A DNA stretch of 53,001 nt from Opitutaceae bacterium (GCA_030693515.1 JAUYAK010000023.1:1-53001); one strand, 5' to 3'. Numbered from the stretch's first letter, positions 10,301 to 19,206 are shown. Made by a program: numbers and translations. The notes: generated from the sequence alone by a model not told the origin.

Positions 10301-10447
10301 AATTGGCGTGTCCAGCTCAACGGCTACAATGTGCTCAACAACCGCGAAATCCAGGTGCTGCGCTATTCCGCCGACGGGACCCGCCTCTGGCGCGTGACCC
10401 CGCGCGCGCCTGGCAGCTGGCGGGTCTCGTTCTCCGTCGATCTGTAA
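7307..10447 (+). CDS. TonB-dependent outer-membrane receptor
   Basis: This 1,046-residue outer-membrane transporter carries a long signal peptide (about 43 residues, hydrophobic core ILVGLLACATAHA) and the N-terminal segment typical of opitutacean receptors, TIVLSPFSVTSESDVGYAA, which includes a TonB-box-like stretch. A plug domain follows (about 85-200, ending SGPNSVLFGVANSAGSIN), and the protein ends in a beta-barrel closing with an aromatic-rich strand (APGSWRVSFSVDL). It imports large or scarce solutes using energy from TonB. Next to an IclR regulator and a glycan-degradation run, an oligosaccharide substrate is inferred. The palindromic repeat at 10463-10523 lies just after the stop. Confidence 0.9.
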   Translation: MNNPFLFSSCLQHVRPPAPAARQHRSVSRAILVGLLACATAHAQSGPAAPAPTTDTIVLSPFSVTSESDVGYAAGDSLAASRFKTRLMDSASTVSVFTEQFLQDLGASTLAEVLEYGVNSNIDFDQNRPDPTMFYVDAGLQSTRINNRGLLGSSLTDFFRSRMPVDAYNTGRFDFASGPNSVLFGVANSAGSINTSTLQAELRRNHYKFSAQAGRWEDYRASFDGNFVLVPNRVAVRVMGVHARKESWREWDNREDNRVTGSLRLVPFKKAGTQIIASFEKANLSGMWSVPQNMGDNVSFWETLPDSVRLIDNRGTAALAVNAAAARGLERIGGNRHYIVANSGDIFANTINPTLGGMNLYTSTSFYETAAAFNTLVGVVPGWQPAIYRDTFQTLLPATPEAAARNGPYQANLVAPYHIGYGPDTTNASDVERLFLRIEQPIGKNLFLDVSYQKEKAKGSAFRLDTQISADPNLYIPDGAGGVKSNPFVGRYYIDGAPLRTINTDNNEALRASALYNLNLKKLGDHKILAMWETSENTNSQLQGNQVLINARTNAPIFNADIRNANNRVDYRTYITPGTDYRSWFAGTFADNQLVRLNGIDYKKDFTDRSVSGNKSEAKTYVLATQSSFFDKKVFLSLGFRRDDYSTFTRVAALLAANDPRVTSGQRYAGDGTLTDQYLTINSETFDTYTAGVVWHAHPLLSVFGNQATNVAPAMTNRRVIANNFDVPNPVQGKGYDTGIMLRLLNNRFNARLTYFKGENPGNPVNRVNSVVVDHDRIISAQMTSINPATGRPYITQAEANEKFVYQKSRGGTVGTYGGALLDGLSDDVTTGYEADLKFNPSRAWTFTGAVSYTKLERGNIFSEFEPWFAEVRPYLERFGNPAGLVDQNNSPVNVAEHVERMQLAIDDVRNAGGFGFNNRPYKANMFTRYSIAAGKLRGIFFGGGVRWQSQNRVQRVVTGLSALGRPQYGAVLYGPEILEVDALLGYSGKTDFFGRRTNWRVQLNGYNVLNNREIQVLRYSADGTRLWRVTPRAPGSWRVSFSVDL

Positions 10448-10462
10448 TGCGCCCGGAAGTTG

Positions 10463-10523
10463 ACCGCGGATTGCACGGATACAATCACTGCCTTTATCCG
10501 TGTGAATCCGTGCAATCCGTGGT
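10463..10523. repeat. Palindromic repeat, short form (ATCCGTG family)
   Basis: Two 18-nt arms, 10463-10480 (ACCGCGGATTGCACGGAT) and 10506-10523, are reverse complements with one mismatch and a 25-nt loop. The right half (TTTATCCGTGTGAATCCGTG onwards) closely matches the reverse complement of 22187-22222, so this is the same repeat family as the larger element between the permease genes. It lies between the TonB receptor and the MFS gene, where it could protect or end the receptor transcript. There is no long T run. Confidence 0.7.
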
Positions 10524-10614
10524 GAAAAAATGTTTGGGTTGTCCGGTTGCGGCTGCGCCGCGCGGCGGTTCGTGCCTGGGCTCTGTTTCGGCGTGAGTTT
10601 TTCGACCTAACGAA

Positions 10615-11847
10615 ATGCTCCCGCCCTCGCAGAAATTGTCCACCGCGCCGGCGCTCTCACCGGCCCGCGCCTGGCTGCTCTGCGTCCTGCTCTTCCTCTC
10701 GGCGGTGCTCTGCTTCCTCGACCGGCAGGTGCTCAGCGTGCTCGCACCGCAAATCATCGCGGAGTTCGGGATGTCGAACACGAGCTACTCGCGCGTCGTG
10801 TTCGCCTTTGTGCTGAGCTACACCGTCATGCTCGCGCTCGGTGGACGCGTGATGGATGCGCTCGGCACGAGGCGCGGCTTGGGGCTCGCGGTCGCCTTTT
10901 GGTCGGTCGCGAGTGCGGCGCACGCCTTGGTGACGGGGCCGCTCACGCTCGGCGTGGCGCGGTTTTTCCTCGGCGCTGGCGAAGGTCCGGCGATTCCCGG
11001 CGCGATCAAGGGTGCCGTCGAGTGGATCGACCCGAAGCGCCGCGGTCTCGCGATCGGTCTCGTCACGAGCGGCGCATCGCTCGGCTCGTTGATCGCGCCC
11101 CCGCTCGTGGTGTGGACCGCCTCGCACATCGGCTGGCGCGGCGCCTTCGCCGCCACCGCGGCCCTCGGTGCGCTCTGGCTCGTCGCATGGCTGCTCGCCT
11201 TTCGCGGCCTGCCCTCGACCACCACCACCGCGTCCGCTTCCGACCGACCCGTCTCGACGTGGCGCACGCTTCTCGCCCGGCGCGAAGTGCGCCGCCTGCT
11301 CGCCGCGCGCTTCTGTTTCGATCCGGTCTTCTACTTCTACATGTTTTGGATTCCGCAGTATCTCTCGCGCGAGCGCGGCATGTCGCTCGCACAGATTGGC
11401 GCGCTCATCTGGATTCCCTTCGTCGCCCTCGAAATCGCCAACCTCGCCGCCGGGCAGGCGTCCGATATGTGCGTCGCCCGCGGCTGGTCCCGCCCGCGCG
11501 CCCGCCTGGCTCTAATGCTCGTCGCCGCGTTGCTCACGCCCGCCTCGTTTTTCGTGGTCCTCGCCGGCACCCCCGCCCTCGCCATCGTGCTCATGTCCGT
11601 TCTGATGTTCGCGCACGGCATCTGGATCACGAACTTCATGACGCTCGTCGGCGACACGGTGGAGTCGCGCGATGTCGCCACCACCGTCGGCCTCACCGGC
11701 TTCTGCGGCGGCATCGCCGGCATGTTGTCGAATCTCGTGATCGGTCCGGTCGTGGATAACTATTCCTTCACCCCCATCTTCCTCGCCTCCGCGGTCGTCT
11801 ATCCGCTCGCGTGGCTCATCCTCAGCGGCCGTTCGCCGCTTCGTTGA
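10615..11847 (+). CDS. MFS transporter, ExuT-like (ACS family)
   Basis: This 410-residue inner-membrane carrier has about 12 hydrophobic segments. The signature of the anion:cation symporter group is present: FLDRQVLSVLAP in the first helix, the GxxxDxxGxR-like loop (ALGGRVMDALGTRRGLG) and RFFLGAGEGPAIPGAIKGAVEWIDPKRRG, close to hexuronate and galactonate carriers. A uronic or aldonic acid is therefore the likely substrate, taken up with protons. It opens the plus-strand run; the isomerase begins 9 bp after its stop. The start at 10615 directly precedes a short polar N-terminus and the first membrane segment. Confidence 0.85.
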   Translation: MLPPSQKLSTAPALSPARAWLLCVLLFLSAVLCFLDRQVLSVLAPQIIAEFGMSNTSYSRVVFAFVLSYTVMLALGGRVMDALGTRRGLGLAVAFWSVASAAHALVTGPLTLGVARFFLGAGEGPAIPGAIKGAVEWIDPKRRGLAIGLVTSGASLGSLIAPPLVVWTASHIGWRGAFAATAALGALWLVAWLLAFRGLPSTTTTASASDRPVSTWRTLLARREVRRLLAARFCFDPVFYFYMFWIPQYLSRERGMSLAQIGALIWIPFVALEIANLAAGQASDMCVARGWSRPRARLALMLVAALLTPASFFVVLAGTPALAIVLMSVLMFAHGIWITNFMTLVGDTVESRDVATTVGLTGFCGGIAGMLSNLVIGPVVDNYSFTPIFLASAVVYPLAWLILSGRSPLR

Positions 11848-11856
11848 TTTCCTTTC

Positions 11857-13341
11857 ATGTCCGCTTCTTCCTCCGACCCTGTCGTCCGCATCCCGCGTCG
11901 CAAGCCGCGCACCGCCCGCATCGGCCTCTTCGGGGTCGGCTACCACGTTTATTGGGGCCAGTTTCCCGGTCTCCTCGACGAGCTCCTCGCCAAACTCGCC
12001 GTGCTCGAACAGCGCGTCGCCGCCACCGGCGCAACCGTCGTGAATTTCGGCATGGTCGACAAAGCCCAGGACGCCTACGCGCTCCTCCCGAAACTCAAGG
12101 CCGCCGACCTCGATCTCGTCTTCTGCGACATGGTCACCTACGCCACCTCGGCGACCTTCGGCGCGATCATCCGCGGTCTCGATGTGCCCATCGTCCTTGT
12201 CGCGCTCCAGCCACTCGCCGCGATGGACTACGCAAAAGCGACGACGCATTTGCAGCTCGCGAACGACGATTTTTGCTCCGTGCCCGAGTTCACCGGCGTC
12301 GCCATCCGCATGGGCAAGCGCCCGCCCGAGGTCATCCTTGGCACCCTCCACGATGATCCCGCCGCCGAGGCCGAACTCACCGAGTGGTGCGAGATCGCGA
12401 TGGCGCTGCACGACCTGAAACGCGCCCGCCTCGGCCACTTCGGCCACCCGATCGAGCACATGCTCGATATGCAGACCGACCAGACTGCGCTCACCGCCGC
12501 GTTCGGCCTCCACGTCGTCCAAACGGAGGCCGACGATCTGCTCCGGCTCAGCCGCGACATCACGTCCGCCGAGATTGCCGCGAAAAGCGCCGAGATCCTC
12601 GCGCTGTTCGACACCCCCGATCCGAAGGCCGACCCGCTCACGCGCAAGCTCACCGACGACGATCTCCAGATCGCCGCGCGCACCGCGGTCGCGCTCGATA
12701 AGTTCGTCGCGCACCACGCGCTCGACGGCCTCGCCTACTACTACGACGGCGAGCCCGGCAGTCCGCTTCGCGAACTTGTCACCAATCTCATCGTCGGCAA
12801 CTCGCTCCTCACCGCCGCCGGTTTCCCGATGTGCGGCGAGTCCGATCTCAAAACGTGCGTCGCCATGCTCATCATGGATCGGCTCGGCATCGGCGGCAGT
12901 TTCGCCGAGTTCCACCCGATCGATTTCCGCGAAGGCTTCGTCCTCGTCGGCCACGACGGCCCGCACCACATCAACATCGCCGCCGCCAAGCCCGTCCTCC
13001 GCAGCCTCGTGAAATACCATGGCAAACCCGGCAAGGGCGCGGGCGTGGAGTTCAAAATCAAGGAAGGTCCGATCACGATGCTCAGCATCGGCGTGACGGC
13101 ACAGGGCAAATTCAAGTTCATCATCGCCGAGGGCGAGAGCGTCCACGGTCCGATCCCCGCGACCGGCAACACCAACACCCGCGGTTTCTTCCGCCCCGAC
13201 GTGCGCACGTTCCTCAAGCGCTGGGTCGCCGAGGGGCCGACGCACCACTTCGCCCTCGGTATCGGCCACCGCGCCCAATCGCTCCGTCGCATCGGCGAAG
13301 CGCTCGGTCTCGAGACCGTCGTCATCAATCTCGCGCCATGA
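11857..13341 (+). CDS. L-arabinose/L-fucose isomerase-fold protein
   Basis: This 494-residue protein belongs to the fucose/arabinose isomerase superfamily, which interconverts aldoses and ketoses using a divalent metal. Aligned by eye with AraA, all four metal ligands have counterparts: Glu328 (GESDLKT), Glu351 (AEFHPIDF), His366 (GHDGPHH) and His463/464 (PTHHFALGIGH). The length is that of AraA (about 500). The N-terminus (IGLFGVGYHVYWGQFPGL) is the Rossmann-like start of the fold. Overall sequence is far from AraA, so the sugar is uncertain; rhamnose, fucose or an unsaturated or keto sugar released by this locus are candidates. Its stop overlaps the GH106 start (ATGA). Confidence 0.75.
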   Translation: MSASSSDPVVRIPRRKPRTARIGLFGVGYHVYWGQFPGLLDELLAKLAVLEQRVAATGATVVNFGMVDKAQDAYALLPKLKAADLDLVFCDMVTYATSATFGAIIRGLDVPIVLVALQPLAAMDYAKATTHLQLANDDFCSVPEFTGVAIRMGKRPPEVILGTLHDDPAAEAELTEWCEIAMALHDLKRARLGHFGHPIEHMLDMQTDQTALTAAFGLHVVQTEADDLLRLSRDITSAEIAAKSAEILALFDTPDPKADPLTRKLTDDDLQIAARTAVALDKFVAHHALDGLAYYYDGEPGSPLRELVTNLIVGNSLLTAAGFPMCGESDLKTCVAMLIMDRLGIGGSFAEFHPIDFREGFVLVGHDGPHHINIAAAKPVLRSLVKYHGKPGKGAGVEFKIKEGPITMLSIGVTAQGKFKFIIAEGESVHGPIPATGNTNTRGFFRPDVRTFLKRWVAEGPTHHFALGIGHRAQSLRRIGEALGLETVVINLAP

Positions 13342-16300
13342 AAACGCCTGCCTTCGTTCTCGCCGCCGCGTTCACTCTTTCCACCTTCGCCGCCGAACCC
13401 ACCCTCGAAGCCGGCTTCCGCGCGCCGCCGCCCGCTGCCCGCCCGCACACCTACTGGCTCTGGCTCAACGGCCACGTCGATCTGCCGACCGCTGCCGACG
13501 AGCTCAAGGCTATGCGCGACGCCGGCCTCGGTGGCGTGCTCCTCTTTGAAATGGGAGCGCGCGGCGATCCCGCCACCACCCCTCCGCCCGGTCCGGCCTT
13601 CCTCAGCGCCGATTGGTTGCAAAATCTCCGCGCCACCACCGAGCAAGCGCGCGCCCTCGGACTCCAGGTGGACATGTCCGTCATCAGCAGTTGGGACATG
13701 GGCGGTCCGTGGATCGAGCCGAAGCACGCCGTGATGGGCCTCTACTCGACCGAGACCACCGCCACCGTTGCGGCCGGCACGCCCCTTGATCTCGCGCTCC
13801 CGTTTCCTACCCCGGAACGCGCCGCCCCGCTCGGCGCCGATGGTCGCCCCGCCTTCTGGATCGACGTCGCCGTCCTGGCCCTTCGCACGCCACGCCGCCT
13901 GCCTGCGCACGAATTTGTCCTGCGCCTCGAACCCGTCGGCATCCACGATCTCGCCGCTGTTGTGCTCGACCAAGGCAGACCCAACGCCCCCGCAGCCCTC
14001 GCCGCGACGATGACGCCTGTCCGTGAATTCAGCGTCGCCGTCTCCACCACCGGCACCGACGACCGCGACTTCACCGAGGTCCACCACGGCGCGCTCGCCG
14101 CCACCGCCGGTCCGCAACGCTTCGCCCTCCCCGCCGGCACGCGCGCGACGTATGTGCGCCTGCGCCTCATCTCCGGGCACGACGACACCCGTCCGCGTTG
14201 GACGCTCGGCGAATTCGAAGTGCTCGACGGCGCCGGCCGGAATCTCGCCGCCTCCCATCGCGTCGATCAGGCGCGCGGCGGCGCGCTCCTCGTCCGCGAG
14301 CCGGTGCCACTCACCTTCACCGCCTGGAGTGCCGGCAAACTCCATGACGGCCTCCGCGAAGGTGCCGGCGGCGTGTTCGCCACGGCTGGTCGCCCTTCGT
14401 TCGATATCGCCGACCTCAAAGACGTCGTCGACGTCACCGCGCACGTTGATCGCGACGGCCGTCTCCGCTGGGCCGCCCCGCCCGGCCAATGGACCCTCCT
14501 CCGCTACGTCTGCATGGTCACCGGCGAAAAACTCAAGGTGCCCAGCCCCTCGTCCGACGGCCTCGCGAGCGACCACCTCAATCCCGACGCGACGCGTCTG
14601 CACATGGACCACGTGATCGCCCGGCTTCGCGCCGGCCTCGGACAGGATCTGTCCCGCAGCGGCCTCGAAAATCTCTACCTCGCCAGCTACGAAGTCGTCG
14701 GTCGCGTTTGGTCCCCCGTCTTCGCCGGCGAATTCAAACGCCGCCGCGGCTACGATCTCACGCCCTTCCTCCCGACGATCTTCGGTGCCCGAATCGGCGG
14801 CGAAGCGACCACCGCCCGTTTCCTTTTCGATTATCGTAAAACCCTCGGCGAAGTCGTCGTCGATGCCTATTACCGCACCGCCGCGGAGGTGGCCCGCGCC
14901 GCCGGGTTGAAAATCAAATCCGAAGCCGGCGGCCCCGGCCCGCCCATCCACACGCCGCCGATCGAGTCGCTTTCGGCCTATGGCGCGATTGACAGCATAC
15001 AGGGCGAGTTCTGGCCCTTCTGGCCCGACAACGACGCCATCAACGTCATCAAGGAACCTGCCTCCGCCGCGCATATCTATGGCAAAAGCCGCGTGCACCT
15101 CGAGGCGTTCACCTCGTTTCACCACTGGGCCGAGGGACCGCAGGATTTGAAGCCCAGCGCCGATCGCGTGTTCACGGAAGGCGGCAATCACTTCGCCTGG
15201 CACACTTGGACGCATCAGGCCCCAGACTACGGGCTCCCTGGTCTTGTCTATGGTGCCGGCACGCATCTCAGCCGCAGCGTCACGTGGTGGCCGAAAGCGA
15301 AGCCGTTTCTCGACTACCTCGCCCGCGGTTCCTTCCTCCTGCAACGCGGCCACTTCGTCGCCGACGTGCTCTATTACTACGGCGACGCCGGCATGAACTT
15401 CGTCCTCCCGCGGAAAAACCCCGCGACGCTCGGCCCCGGCTACGACTACGATGTCACCAACGCCGAAGTGCTCCTCAACCGCTTCACCGTCCGCAACGGC
15501 CGCCTCACGCTCCCGGAAGGCACCAGCTACGCGCTCCTCGTCCTCCCCGACCGCGACGACATCCATCCGCCCGTTCTTGAAAAAATCGAATCACTCGTCG
15601 CCGCCGGGGCCACCGTTCTCGGCCGCCGCCCCACCCGCGCCTCCGGTCTCGAAGGTTTTCCCGTCAGCGATGCCCGCGTGCGTGAGCTCGCCGCTAAACT
15701 CTGGGGTGACCTCGATGGCCGCACGCGCACCAGCCGCACCCACGGCCGCGGCCGTGTCTTCACCGGCGTGACCGCGCGCGCCGTGCTCACAGCCCTCGGC
15801 GTCGCCCCCGATTTCACCGCGCCCGCCACGCTCGACTTCACGCACCGGCGTGACGGAGAGGACGAGATCTATTTCGTGCGCAACAAGACCGCCGCACCCG
15901 TCGCCGAAACCGCCACCTTCCGCGCCGGCGACCGCACCCCGGAACTATGGGACGCGATTTCCGGCCGCATCGCCCGCGCCCCCGCGTTCCGTCGCACCGC
16001 CGCCGGCATCGAGGTCCCGCTCACGCTCGCGCCACACGGCTCGATCTTCGTGATCTTCCGCGCCCGCTCCACCGCCGCGCCGCTCCCGGTCACGAGCGAA
16101 AACGCCCCCGGCCTCCCCGCCCCGCTCGCGCTCGATCGCGACTGGACCATCGACTTCGCCTCGCCGCTGGGCGCGCCCGCGCGCGTGACCCAACCCGAGG
16201 TCGGCCCGTGGACCGCGACGGGCTCCGCCGAGCACCGCTATTTCTCCGGCACCGGCACCTACCGGAAAACCTTCACGCTCCCCGCCGGGTGGCGCGCGCC

Positions 16301-16625
16301 GGGGCGTCGTATCGCCCTCGATCTCGGGCGTCTCTGGACCATCGGCGAAGTTTTCCTCAACGGAAAATCCCTCGGTGTGCTCTGGACGCCACCGTTCCGG
16401 GTCGATTGCACCGAGGCGTTGCGCAACGGCGAAAACGAACTGATCGTTGAAGTGATCAACCCCTGGCAAAACCGCCTCGTCGGCGAAGCCCGCGACGCGA
16501 TTCCCCGCCGCACCCGCACCAACATCCTCGTTTCCCAGCGCAAGCCCTGGAAGGACCTTGAGCCGCTCGCGTCCGGCCTATTCGGCCCCGTGCGCCTCGT
16601 GCCGAGCCAAACGATCACCCCATGA
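13338..16625 (+). CDS. GH106-type alpha-L-rhamnosidase
   Basis: This large secreted glycosidase (1,095 residues) has a signal peptide ending at about residue 18 (LAAAFTLSTFAAEP). It starts with the GH106 pattern PHTYWLWLNGHVDLPTAADE and GVLLFEMGARG, followed by an inserted carbohydrate-binding beta-sandwich, a TIM-barrel part (LYLASYEVVGRVWSP; KSEAGGPGPPIH; EFWPFWPDND) and a C-terminal GH2-like beta-sandwich (TGTYRKTFTLPAG, GEVFLNGKSLGVLWTPPFRV). GH106 enzymes remove terminal alpha-L-rhamnose from glycans such as rhamnogalacturonan. The ATG at 13338 is chosen because it starts the signal peptide and overlaps the previous stop (ATGA); it also overlaps the next start the same way. The exact linkage is unknown. 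Confidence 0.85.
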   Translation: MKTPAFVLAAAFTLSTFAAEPTLEAGFRAPPPAARPHTYWLWLNGHVDLPTAADELKAMRDAGLGGVLLFEMGARGDPATTPPPGPAFLSADWLQNLRATTEQARALGLQVDMSVISSWDMGGPWIEPKHAVMGLYSTETTATVAAGTPLDLALPFPTPERAAPLGADGRPAFWIDVAVLALRTPRRLPAHEFVLRLEPVGIHDLAAVVLDQGRPNAPAALAATMTPVREFSVAVSTTGTDDRDFTEVHHGALAATAGPQRFALPAGTRATYVRLRLISGHDDTRPRWTLGEFEVLDGAGRNLAASHRVDQARGGALLVREPVPLTFTAWSAGKLHDGLREGAGGVFATAGRPSFDIADLKDVVDVTAHVDRDGRLRWAAPPGQWTLLRYVCMVTGEKLKVPSPSSDGLASDHLNPDATRLHMDHVIARLRAGLGQDLSRSGLENLYLASYEVVGRVWSPVFAGEFKRRRGYDLTPFLPTIFGARIGGEATTARFLFDYRKTLGEVVVDAYYRTAAEVARAAGLKIKSEAGGPGPPIHTPPIESLSAYGAIDSIQGEFWPFWPDNDAINVIKEPASAAHIYGKSRVHLEAFTSFHHWAEGPQDLKPSADRVFTEGGNHFAWHTWTHQAPDYGLPGLVYGAGTHLSRSVTWWPKAKPFLDYLARGSFLLQRGHFVADVLYYYGDAGMNFVLPRKNPATLGPGYDYDVTNAEVLLNRFTVRNGRLTLPEGTSYALLVLPDRDDIHPPVLEKIESLVAAGATVLGRRPTRASGLEGFPVSDARVRELAAKLWGDLDGRTRTSRTHGRGRVFTGVTARAVLTALGVAPDFTAPATLDFTHRRDGEDEIYFVRNKTAAPVAETATFRAGDRTPELWDAISGRIARAPAFRRTAAGIEVPLTLAPHGSIFVIFRARSTAAPLPVTSENAPGLPAPLALDRDWTIDFASPLGAPARVTQPEVGPWTATGSAEHRYFSGTGTYRKTFTLPAGWRAPGRRIALDLGRLWTIGEVFLNGKSLGVLWTPPFRVDCTEALRNGENELIVEVINPWQNRLVGEARDAIPRRTRTNILVSQRKPWKDLEPLASGLFGPVRLVPSQTITP

Positions 16626-17770
16626 ACGCCCGGCTTAATATCCTCCGCTGCGTGCCTGCCTTCGCGGTGTTCGCCACGGGTGTCGCCCAGGAAAAGCCGG
16701 TGTCATCGCCTTACCGCGAGCCTTTCGCCCAATCGTTTCCCAACCGTCAGGAGCAGCATCTCCAAATCAAGGCCTACGCGGACCAGCTCCTGAAAACGCA
16801 AGCCGACCGAACACTCCGCGCGGTCGAGCCTGATTTTTCCAGCCCCGCTGCCTACGAGCGTTCGCTGCAGCCGTATCGCGATCGCCTCCAAGCGTTCCAT
16901 GGCACACCGCCTCCCGGCGCACGCGAGGGCCGGGTGACGAAATTTCTTCAGGTGGGCGAAGACGCCGACTGCACGATCTTCCGCGTCTGGATTGAAGTCA
17001 TCGACAGCGTGGACGCCTACGGTCTCTACCTCGTCCCGAAGAAATTACCGCCCACCGGCAAAGCCCCGCTGCTCATCGCCCAGCACGGCGGCGGCGGCAA
17101 CCCCGAGGCAATCGCCGATCTGGATACGCGCATCAATTACCGCTCGTTCGGCCGCGAGGCCGTGCGGCGCGGCTACATCGTCTGGGCCCCCGCCCTCGCG
17201 ATGCGCTCCAGTTTCAGCGGCGATCCGACGATTCCCGGCGCGAGTCGCGAAGTGCTCGACCAAAAGCTGCGCCTCGCCGGCACGAGCATCATCGGGCTCG
17301 AGCTGCACAAAATCATCGAGAGCACGCGCACGCTGCTGCGCACCCGCCCGGAAATCGACGCCCAGCGCGTCGGGATGACGGGGCTCTCGTGGGGTGGTTT
17401 TTTCACGATGTATGCGACCGCACTGGCTCCGTTCATCAAGGTCGCCGCGCCCTCCGGCTATTTCCGTGACACCGCAGTGCTGCTCGAAAAAGCGGCGGCC
17501 GACACCGCCACGGCCGCCGACCGCGAACTCTTCGGCGCCCTCGGCCACTTTCAGGCCGTCGCGCTGATTTGCCCGCGACCCTGCCTCGTCCAAATCGGCG
17601 AGCAGGACGGCACTTTAAATCCCATGACCGGCGCCCGCACCGAGGCGGAGCGCGCCGCAACCTACTACCGGAAACTCGGCGTCGCCGACCGCTTCCAGTT
17701 CAACGCGCACGCGGGCGGCCACGAGTTCGACGTTCCCGTCATCCTCGATTTCTTCGACCGCCATCTCTGA
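16622..17770 (+). CDS. secreted alpha/beta hydrolase (acyl esterase-like)
   Basis: This 382-residue exported protein has an N-terminal hydrophobic leader (about residues 1-22) and an alpha/beta-hydrolase domain. The nucleophile elbow is GLSWGG (in VGMTGLSWGGFFTMY), the acid is probably the Asp in QIGEQDGTLNP, and the histidine is in NAHAGGHEFDVP; the oxyanion region is LIAQHGGGGNPE. The layout resembles acetyl-xylan esterase and prolyl-oligopeptidase-like esterases found in polysaccharide loci, so removal of acetyl or other acyl groups from the glycan is the inferred role. Its start overlaps the GH106 stop (ATGA); the sulfatase follows after 19 bp. Confidence 0.75.
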   Translation: MNARLNILRCVPAFAVFATGVAQEKPVSSPYREPFAQSFPNRQEQHLQIKAYADQLLKTQADRTLRAVEPDFSSPAAYERSLQPYRDRLQAFHGTPPPGAREGRVTKFLQVGEDADCTIFRVWIEVIDSVDAYGLYLVPKKLPPTGKAPLLIAQHGGGGNPEAIADLDTRINYRSFGREAVRRGYIVWAPALAMRSSFSGDPTIPGASREVLDQKLRLAGTSIIGLELHKIIESTRTLLRTRPEIDAQRVGMTGLSWGGFFTMYATALAPFIKVAAPSGYFRDTAVLLEKAAADTATAADRELFGALGHFQAVALICPRPCLVQIGEQDGTLNPMTGARTEAERAATYYRKLGVADRFQFNAHAGGHEFDVPVILDFFDRHL

Positions 17771-17789
17771 GTCTCCCAGCGGCCCGCGC

Positions 17790-19172
17790 ATGAAAACCCT
17801 CCGTCTCCTTTTGCCCGGCGTCCTGTTCGCGGCCAGTGCGCTCTCCGCCGCGACCGCCGCCCGGCCCAACATCGTCATCTTCCTCGCCGACGATCTCGGC
17901 TATGCCGACGTCTCCTGCTATGGCGGCAAGGACGTGCCCACGCCGCAGATCGACCGTCTCGCGCGCGAGGGTGTGCGGTTCACCGATGGCTACGTCACGT
18001 GCCCCGCCTGCGCGCCGAGCCGTCTGAGCCTCATGGCGGGCGCGTATCCGCAGCGTTTCGGCATGACGTGGAACGACGACCGCAGCGCCCACAAACTCCC
18101 CGATTCGCAGCGCCTCCTGCCCGAGTTGCTCCGGGACGCGGGCTACGTCACCGGCCTGGTCGGCAAGTGGAACATCGTCCGCCCGGCGGAGCAGGTCTTC
18201 CACGAAGTGCACGACTTCATCGAGTGGGAGTCCGATTATTTTCCGCAGGAAGATGGCCACTACACTGGCAGCCTCGCCACCAAGAGCCCCGGCTTCGCCT
18301 CCGGCAAGGTCGCCCGCTGGGGACCCGACCGCGACTCCGACGAATACCTTCCCGACCGCATGGGCCGACATGCCGCCGAGTTCATCGCGCGCCACGCCGC
18401 GAAGCCGTTTTTCCTCTTCGTCAGTTTCAACTCCGTCCACAGCCCGTGGCACGGCCGCCGCTCCGACCAAGCGCGCTTCGCCCATCTTCCGCACGAGGTG
18501 ATGCGCCTCTACTCGTCGATGATTGCGGGCCTCGACGAAAATGTCGGCCGCGTCCTCGACGCCCTGCGCGCGCAGAAACTCGAGGATAATACGCTCGTCG
18601 TCTTCCTCAGCGACAACGGCCCCGCCAAGGGTGGCCCGCACATCGAAGGCTGGAAACCGGATTGGCCGAAACAACTCATCGTCGGCTCCACCGCTCCGTT
18701 GCGCGGCGCGAAGACCGAGCTGCTCGAAGGCGGCATCCGTGAGCCGTTCATCGTGCGCTGGCCCGCGCGGTTCAAGGGTGGCGTGACCTCGTCGCATCCC
18801 GTCATCGCCAATGACCTCCTGCCCACCGCCTGCGCGGCCGCCGGCGCCGCGATTCCCGCCACGACCGCGGTCGACGGCGTGGATCTGATGCCGTTTCTTA
18901 CGGGCCAACGCGCCGGCGCACCGCACGACACGCTCTACTGGAAAATCAAATCCGCCGCCGCCCTCCGTCGCGGTGACTGGAAACTCCTGATGCTCGCCCC
19001 CGAATGGAAGCCCGAGCTCTACCATCTTGCCACCGACCCCGGCGAATCGCGCAACCTCGCCGCCGCCGAGCCCGTCCGCGCACGCGAGCTGCACGCCGCC
19101 TGGCAGGCGTGGAATGCGCCGCTGCCCCCGCCGGCCCGGCCGCCGCCCCAGGCTCCCGCGCCCCCGCGTTGA
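17790..19172 (+). CDS. type I sulfatase
   Basis: This 460-residue exported sulfatase hydrolyses sulfate esters. After the signal peptide (about residues 1-23), the metal-binding start NIVIFLADDLGYADVSCYGG holds Asp34 and Asp35. The modification motif CAPSR (Cys74) is the C-x-P-S-R site whose cysteine becomes formylglycine. LSDNGPAKG supplies further metal ligands and HPVIANDLLPT is also typical. The tail is a proline-rich stretch. A maturation enzyme (FGE or anSME) is needed but is not in this window. Within this run the substrate is inferred to be a sulfated, rhamnose-containing polysaccharide. Confidence 0.9.
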   Translation: MKTLRLLLPGVLFAASALSAATAARPNIVIFLADDLGYADVSCYGGKDVPTPQIDRLAREGVRFTDGYVTCPACAPSRLSLMAGAYPQRFGMTWNDDRSAHKLPDSQRLLPELLRDAGYVTGLVGKWNIVRPAEQVFHEVHDFIEWESDYFPQEDGHYTGSLATKSPGFASGKVARWGPDRDSDEYLPDRMGRHAAEFIARHAAKPFFLFVSFNSVHSPWHGRRSDQARFAHLPHEVMRLYSSMIAGLDENVGRVLDALRAQKLEDNTLVVFLSDNGPAKGGPHIEGWKPDWPKQLIVGSTAPLRGAKTELLEGGIREPFIVRWPARFKGGVTSSHPVIANDLLPTACAAAGAAIPATTAVDGVDLMPFLTGQRAGAPHDTLYWKIKSAAALRRGDWKLLMLAPEWKPELYHLATDPGESRNLAAAEPVRARELHAAWQAWNAPLPPPARPPPQAPAPPR

Positions 19173-19206
19173 CCGCGTCTCTCGCGTGCCTTTCCCTTCG
19201 CGCGCG

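Noticed and set aside
12741-15566. Long minus-strand ORF (941 residues) opposite the isomerase and GH106 genes
   Set aside because: It crosses two well-supported genes and lacks any domain; Gly/Ala/Arg/Glu-rich antisense artefact.
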